In this document: piece by piece, positions 54,340 to 58,076 of the stretch | Layout of the letters: the number at the start of each line of letters is the position of its first letter | How positions within the stretch are numbered: the first letter of the stretch is position 1 | Source of the DNA: Armatimonadota bacterium | GTDB lineage: Bacteria > Armatimonadota > Fervidibacteria > Fervidibacterales > Thermosaccharophagaceae | DNA length: 58,076 nucleotides | Direction: 5' to 3' | NCBI GenBank assembly: GCA_025062195.1 | Contig: JANXAS010000021.1 | Location: 1-58,076, forward strand | Made by a program: the position numbers and the translations under genes | Notes under the pieces: model-generated | Databases searched by the model: none | What the model was told of the DNA's origin: nothing | The model's input: only the letters and a program-made list of their open reading frames with translations

Positions 54340-55410
54340 ATGTCAAAGCGGACGACGATGCTGAATTGCATCGCGTTCAACTTGCGCTGTTGCGGAAGCG
54401 CAAAAGCACCGATGCTGCTCATGCTGTTAGCGATTTCGTTTTGCGTTGGAGTTTATGTTGGCATTCATAATGTGAGCCAACATCAATACCACGGTTCAAG
54501 TGAGAGGCTGAAACTACACCAACATCGGGCGATTGAACCCAAACAGCGCTCCTCTAAGCGTGCTCCCAAGCCAACGGGACAAGTGCGCTTGCCCGGTGAA
54601 ACGAAAACGAAGTTGAAAACCGAAAGCACAGAAGGGCATAATGGTGAAAATACGACGGGCAAAGATGTGCAGTCTGTATCTCCACCAACTTTTGGTGAAA
54701 GCCCTCGCTGTTCAATTGATGCTCTGAAGGGGCATTTGCCATCCGCCATTAAGGAAATGCTTGATGGGGTTGATGTTCATAAGCCGCTTTGGCAGCTTGA
54801 GCTATCGCGCTTGCCCGTTAGTGAGGGTTTAGTGGCGATTACGTTTGACGCGCATTTCACGGATGAATATGTGCCACGCATACTTGAGGTGCTAAAGCGA
54901 TACGATGTGTGTGCAACATTTTTTGTGACCGGTCATTGGGCTGATAAGTTTCCGAACGCTTTGAGGATGATAACTTCGCGCGGGCACGAAATAGGCAATC
55001 ACACTTACTCGCATCCTAAGCTGACGAGCCTCTCAGATGATGCAATAATTGCCGAAGTCAAGCGTGCAGAACAGTCCATCCTAAAAGCCGTCGGGAATAA
55101 AGCCCAACTGACTCCATATGTTCGTCCACCATATGGCGACAGGGATGAAAGGGTGGTAAAGGTCTTGCTCTCCTCAGGTTACATTCCAACATATTGGGCT
55201 GTTGATGGCTTGGATTGGAAGAAGGGGATAAGTGAAGATGAGGTCATCGAACATGTAGTGAGTAAATCCTCACCGGGCGACATCGTTTTGCTGCATGCGA
55301 CAAGCCCGATCACTTCAAGTGCCCTGCCAAGATTAATTGAGGGGCTGCGCCTTAAGGGTTTGCAGCTGTGCAGCGTGACAGAATTAATAATGCGCTCTAA
55401 AGAGAAATGA
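54340..55410 (+). CDS. Membrane-anchored polysaccharide deacetylase (NodB fold)
   Basis: A 356-residue protein. A TM/signal anchor (about residues 24-42) and a charged Lys/Gln-rich linker to residue 150 precede a NodB domain: motif 1 AITFDAHFT, motif 2 HEIGNHTYSHPKL (His-x3-His zinc ligands), motif 3 RPPYGDRDE, motif 4 VDGLDWKKG and motif 5 GDIVLLHA. Motif 1 is normally TFDDG; the first Asp (base) is kept, the second (metal ligand) is Ala, followed by His. It removes N- or O-acetyl groups from wall glycans, e.g. peptidoglycan. The N-terminus lies on the cytoplasmic side, the enzyme outside. A weak ribosome site precedes ATG 54340. It follows the transglycosylase by 242 bases. Confidence 0.88.
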   Translation: MSKRTTMLNCIAFNLRCCGSAKAPMLLMLLAISFCVGVYVGIHNVSQHQYHGSSERLKLHQHRAIEPKQRSSKRAPKPTGQVRLPGETKTKLKTESTEGHNGENTTGKDVQSVSPPTFGESPRCSIDALKGHLPSAIKEMLDGVDVHKPLWQLELSRLPVSEGLVAITFDAHFTDEYVPRILEVLKRYDVCATFFVTGHWADKFPNALRMITSRGHEIGNHTYSHPKLTSLSDDAIIAEVKRAEQSILKAVGNKAQLTPYVRPPYGDRDERVVKVLLSSGYIPTYWAVDGLDWKKGISEDEVIEHVVSKSSPGDIVLLHATSPITSSALPRLIEGLRLKGLQLCSVTELIMRSKEK

Positions 55411-55838
55411 ATATTTGAGGGCTGCTTTGGTATTGCGTGGATATGGGCGGTGTATCAAGTTAATTGAACTCCTCGCTATTTACTGCAAAGTTTGTTGGTG
55501 CTCTACTACTCATGCCAATGGCTTTAGCCAGTGATTGATGGCGAACAAAATGAGCGCCGAATTCATTCGGCGATAATTTTCCACGCCGTCTAAATACGTC
55601 GCTCATAGGTTTCGTCAGGGACTATGGGCTAAAGTCAATAGCATGGTTGTGAAAAAGCATTCACCAACAACATGTGATGAGTGAATGCCACAAGATGTGA
55701 GCCACAGATAGAGGTTGTGAGAGTTTCAAACCATGAGTGTAATTTGCGGTCTGATCAGATTATGAATTTGGTTGCTCAACCCCAAGGCAATTGGGGATGA
55801 GTGCGCTAAAATAAAGCTATGGTGATGTTAGTCAGTTT
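55411..55838. repeat. Non-coding gap with dispersed repeat copy B
   Basis: No gene lies between the deacetylase and tRNA-Pro. Positions 55486-55678 form copy B of the dispersed element (copy A at 39279-39470), with AAAGTTTGTTGGTGCT, CATGCCAATGGCTTTAGCCA, TGATTGATGGCGAA, the palindrome GCGCCGAATTCATTCGGCG and a GGGCTAAAGTC near the end. TGGCTTTAGCCA is itself self-complementary. The tRNA promoter is not obvious. Confidence 0.65.
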
Positions 55839-55913
55839 CGGGGCGTAGCGCAGTTTGGTTAGCGCGCCTGCCTTGGGAGCAGGAGGTCACCGGTTCAAGT
55901 CCGGTCGCCCCGA
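55839..55913 (+). tRNA. tRNA-Pro (UGG)
   Basis: Acceptor CGGGGCG/CGCCCCG with discriminator A; D arm GCGC/GCGC; anticodon stem CCTGC/GCAGG with loop CTTGGGA giving anticodon TGG; T arm ACCGG/CCGGT with TTCAAGT loop. CCA is not encoded. It is the first of six tRNA genes in about 1.5 kb. Confidence 0.97.
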
Positions 55914-55951
55914 CACTGTGGTGGCGCGATTGCTGAAAATCATTGCAGTGG

Positions 55952-56026
55952 GCGGGAGTAGCTCAGAGGTAGAGCGACAGCCTTCCAAGCTGTAGGTCGC
56001 GGGTTCGAGTCCCGTCTCCCGCTCCA
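55952..56026 (+). tRNA. tRNA-Gly (UCC)
   Basis: Acceptor GCGGGAG/CTCCCGC with discriminator T; anticodon stem ACAGC/GCTGT, loop CTTCCAA, anticodon TCC; T stem GCGGG/CCCGT with a terminal G-T pair; CCA encoded at 56024-56026. It lies 38 bases after tRNA-Pro. Confidence 0.97.
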
Positions 56027-56057
56027 AACTTTTATGCGAGGTGGTGGAGAGAATCGT

Positions 56058-56131
56058 GCCCCGGTAGCTCAGGTGGATAGAGCGGGCGCCTTCTAAGCGT
56101 CTGGTCGCGGGTTCGAGTCCTGCCCGGGGCG
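56058..56131 (+). tRNA. tRNA-Arg (UCU)
   Basis: Acceptor GCCCCGG/CCGGGGC with discriminator G; anticodon loop CTTCTAA, anticodon TCT; T stem GCGGG with TTCGAGT loop and CCTGC. No encoded CCA. It decodes AGA and AGG. Confidence 0.95.
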
Positions 56132-56191
56132 CATATGTGATTTTGGGAAACGCTGAGGCAGTAAACGGTGATTGGGAACGGATGAATTGGT

Positions 56192-56268
56192 GGCGGGCGT
56201 AGCTCAGAGGTTAGAGCACTGGGCTGTGGCCCCAGGGGTCGCGGGTTCGAGTCCCGCCGCTCGCCCCA
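56192..56268 (+). tRNA. tRNA-His (GUG)
   Basis: An extra 5' G (G-1, 56192) faces C73, the hallmark of tRNA-His. Acceptor GCGGGCG/CGCTCGC contains one G-T pair. Anticodon loop CTGTGGC, anticodon GTG; T loop TTCGAGT. CCA is encoded at 56266-56268. A T-run (ATTTTTGT) follows. Confidence 0.97.
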
Positions 56269-56303
56269 ATATTTTTGTATTGTAGATGACAGGGGGTCAT
56301 GTA

Positions 56304-56819
56304 ATGACAAGCAGGCAACAAGTGATTGACGAACTTGCCCGCAGGCTTGGGATGAGTGAGGAAGCTGTTGAGAATTTTCTTCGCACGCTCGTTACGATTG
56401 TTGCCCCTCTTGTTCCTGAGGTGCCACCTTACTTTGAGCGCTATTTTGAAGCTCGAATTGGCTCACTTCAACGAGAGATAGAACATTTGAGGGAAGAGAT
56501 AGACAGGCGATTTGAGGGGGTTGATGGAAGGATTGAAGAGTTGAGGGGTGAGATGAATAGGCGGTTTGGAATGGTTGATACAAGGATTGAAGAGTTAAGG
56601 AGTGAGATGGATAAGCGATTTGGAATGGTTGATACAAGGATTGAAGAGTTAAGGGGTGAAATGGACAAGCGATTTGGGGAACTGAGAAGCGATTTGAGGG
56701 GATGGTTTACACAATTTGAGAGACGATTCATCCTTCTTGAACGATGGTTGTTTGTATTGTTGATACCGCTTTTAATTGCGCTGCTTGCTGCTGTCTTTAA
56801 AATACTCGTTAGCTCGTAA
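56304..56819 (+). CDS. Coiled-coil protein with a C-terminal membrane anchor
   Basis: A 171-residue protein. An N-terminal helical region of about 50 residues (VIDELARRLGMSEEAVENFLRTL) is followed by a long charged coiled coil with 18-residue repeats (RFGMVDTRIEELRSEMDK), then one TM helix (LFVLLIPLLIALLAAVFKILV) near the end. It resembles DUF1640-like or prophage-tail-adjacent coiled-coil anchors, but no function is known. ATG 56304 is taken because GGGGGTC lies just upstream; ATG 56286 begins with weak context. It sits within the tRNA cluster, a position often occupied by acquired genes. Confidence 0.75.
   Translation: MTSRQQVIDELARRLGMSEEAVENFLRTLVTIVAPLVPEVPPYFERYFEARIGSLQREIEHLREEIDRRFEGVDGRIEELRGEMNRRFGMVDTRIEELRSEMDKRFGMVDTRIEELRGEMDKRFGELRSDLRGWFTQFERRFILLERWLFVLLIPLLIALLAAVFKILVSS
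56508..56669 (+). repeat. 54-bp (18-residue) tandem repeats in the coiled-coil gene
   Basis: Three consecutive 54-bp units start at 56508, 56562 and 56616, with a partial fourth at 56670. Units 2 and 3 are nearly identical. Each encodes R-F-G-M-V-D-T-R-I-E-E-L-R-x-E-M-D-K. Confidence 0.9.
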
Positions 56820-56993
56820 TGGAACAAAATTATTGACGGTTCAACTGAGTAGCGGCATTCTACACTGAGGGAAACAAAAGCAACGACAGTGTTGGTAGGA
56901 AGGGCTATAGCTCCAAACAATGGTGAATAGTCTTGAATGAAAAATTTTTCGCAGCTCAAGGTCTTAGATGACTCTCCTGGTGAGTGGTAAGTG

Positions 56994-57083
56994 ATGACAG
57001 GGTTTGAAAAGTTGATCATCGCAATGCTTATGGTGGCGCTAATACTGTCACTCATGCTCGTTTATCTGGTTTACTTTCGCTGA
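56994..57083 (+). CDS. 29-residue single-pass membrane peptide
   Basis: ATG 56994 to TGA 57081-57083 encodes a peptide that opens MTGFEKLI and continues as one hydrophobic helix (AMLMVALILSLMLVYLVYF), ending FR. GGTGAG lies about 9 bases upstream, which is plausible. Such tiny membrane proteins act as regulators or toxins, but nothing specific can be claimed. It lies between the coiled-coil gene and the unusual tRNA. Confidence 0.45.
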   Translation: MTGFEKLIIAMLMVALILSLMLVYLVYFR

Positions 57084-57107
57084 TCAACTTGTTATGCTTT
57101 GTCATGT

Positions 57108-57199
57108 GGCGGGTATGGTGCTGGTGTGCCCCACGGAGCGCAAATCCGTTGGCTCTGCCAAGTGAAGGCAGAGGCTGGGTTCGATTCCCAGGCCCGCCT
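57108..57199 (+). tRNA. Aberrant tRNA-Cys (GCA) with long variable arm and tRNA-Sec-like D arm
   Basis: A 92-nt tRNA. Acceptor GGCGGGT/GCCCGCC is 7 bp, with a terminal T-G pair. The D arm is a 5-bp stem GGTGC/GTGCC (two G-U pairs) closed by a TGGT tetraloop, not the usual 8-nt loop. Position 8 is A rather than U. The anticodon stem ACGGA/TCCGT holds loop GCGCAAA, anticodon GCA at 57140-57142, with C, not U, at position 33. A long variable arm follows (57150-57174) with a 7-bp stem CTCTGCC/GGCAGAG. The T arm CTGGG/CCCAG with TTCGATT is normal. Discriminator T (U73), no encoded CCA. GCA plus U73 are the CysRS identity elements, while the D and variable arms mimic tRNA-Sec. Confidence 0.8.
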
Positions 57200-57245
57200 A
57201 AACTGAGAGATACAAAATCCAGAAGGTGGTTCATTAAGCAGTGGC

Positions 57246-57323
57246 GCGCCCGTAGCTCAGTCTGGACAGAGCGCGGGACTTCGGATCCCGGGGTCGGGGG
57301 TTCGAATCCCTTCGGGCGCGCCA
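57246..57323 (+). tRNA. tRNA-Arg (UCG)
   Basis: Acceptor GCGCCCG/CGGGCGC with discriminator G and encoded CCA at 57321-57323; anticodon stem CGGGA/TCCCG, loop CTTCGGA, anticodon TCG; T stem GGGGG/CCCTT with two G-T pairs. It decodes CGA and CGG-type codons. It is 46 bases after the aberrant tRNA-Cys. Confidence 0.95.
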
Positions 57324-57506
57324 CATTTTTCCTATCGTGCAAAATGTCCTTAACCGCTGCTCCTTGCATCGTGAGAGAATTAAATTTCTGAACAGGTTGG
57401 GTGTTACCTTTGCTTCGTCACTAACCACTGGTTGATGCCGCAGAATGAATAGCGATTAATAGCTATGTATCATCGCTTTTTGAGCGGAGAGCGAGCAGGT
57501 GAAGAG

Positions 57507-58076
57507 ATGAGGAGGATGGATTGGCAAGGGTTGGAAGCCTATGTGTTTGAGAAGATGAGCAAAACCAATCTGCCAGGGCTAAGCATGGCAATCGTCAAAG
57601 ATGGCGAAGTAGTCTACGCTCGTGGATTCGGATTCAGAGACTTGGAATCGGGTTCGCCGATGACGACTCAAACTCGTGTAGGAATCGGTTCGGTCACTAA
57701 ATCCTTCACCGCTTTGTCAATCATGATGCTCGTTGAAGAGGGCAAAATCAACCTTGACGACTGTGTTGACAAGTTTGCGCCAATCTCACTCCGTCCGTTT
57801 GGTGAACCTGTTCGGATTTGGCACTTGCTCACTCATTCGTCAGGCATTCCAGCGTTGGCTTACGCTGAAGCCTTCATCCGCTATGTCGTTGGCGAGGAAG
57901 CAACTTGGATTCCCATTGCTTCCTTTGACGATTTGAAAGCCTTCATGAGCGATGCGGAAAGTTGGGCTACAGCCAAACCGGGCGAACGGTTTTTCTACTT
58001 GAACGAAGGCTATTTGCTCCTCGGTCGCATCATTGAAATTGCTTCGGGCAAAAGTTACGAAGAATTTGTCAAGGAG
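57507..58076 (+). CDS. Beta-lactamase-family serine hydrolase, N-terminal part
   Basis: At least 190 codons, open to the window edge. It has the class C beta-lactamase/PBP-like pattern: LPGLSMAIVKDGEVVYARGFGFRDLESGSPMT, GIGSVTKSFTALSIMMLVEEGKI with the active-site S-x-x-K in SVTK, HLLTHSSGIP, and FYLNEGYLLLGRIIEIASGKSYEEFV with the Y-x-N triad member YLN. Such enzymes are mostly esterases or D-amino-peptidases rather than true lactamases; no signal peptide is present. ATG 57507 has AGGTGA upstream (spacer 4); ATG 57516 is a nearby alternative. The C-terminal domain with the third motif (H/K-x-G) lies outside the window. Confidence 0.93.
   Translation, partial: MRRMDWQGLEAYVFEKMSKTNLPGLSMAIVKDGEVVYARGFGFRDLESGSPMTTQTRVGIGSVTKSFTALSIMMLVEEGKINLDDCVDKFAPISLRPFGEPVRIWHLLTHSSGIPALAYAEAFIRYVVGEEATWIPIASFDDLKAFMSDAESWATAKPGERFFYLNEGYLLLGRIIEIASGKSYEEFVKE

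Noticed and set aside
56032-56310. Minus-strand frame across tRNA-Arg and tRNA-His
   Set aside because: It is the reverse complement of tRNA genes; such frames commonly translate to RDSNPRP-like text.
57108-57199. Calling this tRNA a selenocysteine tRNA
   Set aside because: The anticodon is GCA, not TCA, the acceptor is 7 bp and the discriminator is U, which favours cysteine; also no selA or selB is in the window.
57052-57428. Frames on either strand over the tRNA-Cys and tRNA-Arg genes
   Set aside because: They are artefacts over tRNA sequence (RDSNPRP and ARSSVWTERG-type text).
1-58076. CRISPR array or prophage
   Set aside because: No regularly spaced identical repeats of 25-40 bases and no cluster of phage structural genes were seen.

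Overview
The window reads as chromosomal DNA of a free-living, probably thermophilic, heterotrophic bacterium. The mixture fits Armatimonadota (Fervidibacter-like) best: very large secreted carbohydrate-active proteins, DUF4838 and DUF6785 proteins, a 'quinate 5-dehydrogenase'-type protein, three PilT-like ATPases, the yqeY-phoH-pgpH block and a menaquinone methyltransferase. This assignment is inference from gene content; there is no rRNA in the window. GTG and TTG starts are frequent and most genes carry a GGAGG/GAGGTGAG-type ribosome site.

Layout. 1-2414: a decayed transposase abutting a multiply frameshifted secreted HExxH protein gene, then empty DNA. 2415-10987: hisF, hisI, a 959-residue TPR protein, a C4 zinc-ribbon coiled-coil protein, an RNase H-like protein and pyruvate phosphate dikinase, closed by a strong terminator. 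11565-16085: a large divergent glycoside-hydrolase-like protein, a Gfo/Idh/MocA oxidoreductase and a DUF2007 protein, translationally coupled, then a shared hairpin. 16085-17699 (minus): ECF transporter S component, FmdE-like protein and CbiQ/EcfT. 18018-23232: rhomboid protease, TPR protein, Ogt, RapZ, GAPDH. 23432-27046: GH42-like secreted enzyme. 27595-31558 (minus): yqeY-phoH-pgpH. 31831-42646: LolA-like protein, MenG/UbiE, DUF4838 protein, DUF6785 membrane protein, then a secreted HELGH metalloprotease-like gene whose signal-peptide start is out of frame across a dinucleotide tract, and a secreted companion. 42965-47210: quinate-dehydrogenase-like protein, glycosyltransferase, M20 peptidase and a zinc-ribbon gene with a decayed tandem copy. 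47445-52420: three PilT paralogues and a cysteine-rich membrane protein. 52655-55410: lytic transglycosylase and polysaccharide deacetylase (cell wall). 55839-57320: six tRNA genes, including a structurally aberrant tRNA-Cys. 57507-end: a beta-lactamase-fold serine hydrolase cut by the window edge.

Themes: carbohydrate acquisition (GH-like proteins with oxidoreductase and transporter), surface motility and cell-wall remodelling, and central carbon flux at pyruvate/PEP and glyceraldehyde-3-phosphate. Intergenic DNA contains several families of degenerate repeats. The strongest candidates for something new are: (1) a tRNA at 57108-57199 with a tRNA-Sec-like body (long variable arm, tetraloop D arm) but cysteine identity (GCA anticodon, U73); (2) the (AC)5(TC)5 tract at the start of the secreted metalloprotease gene, which looks like a phase-variation switch; and (3) the PilT trio with an eight-cysteine loop membrane protein.
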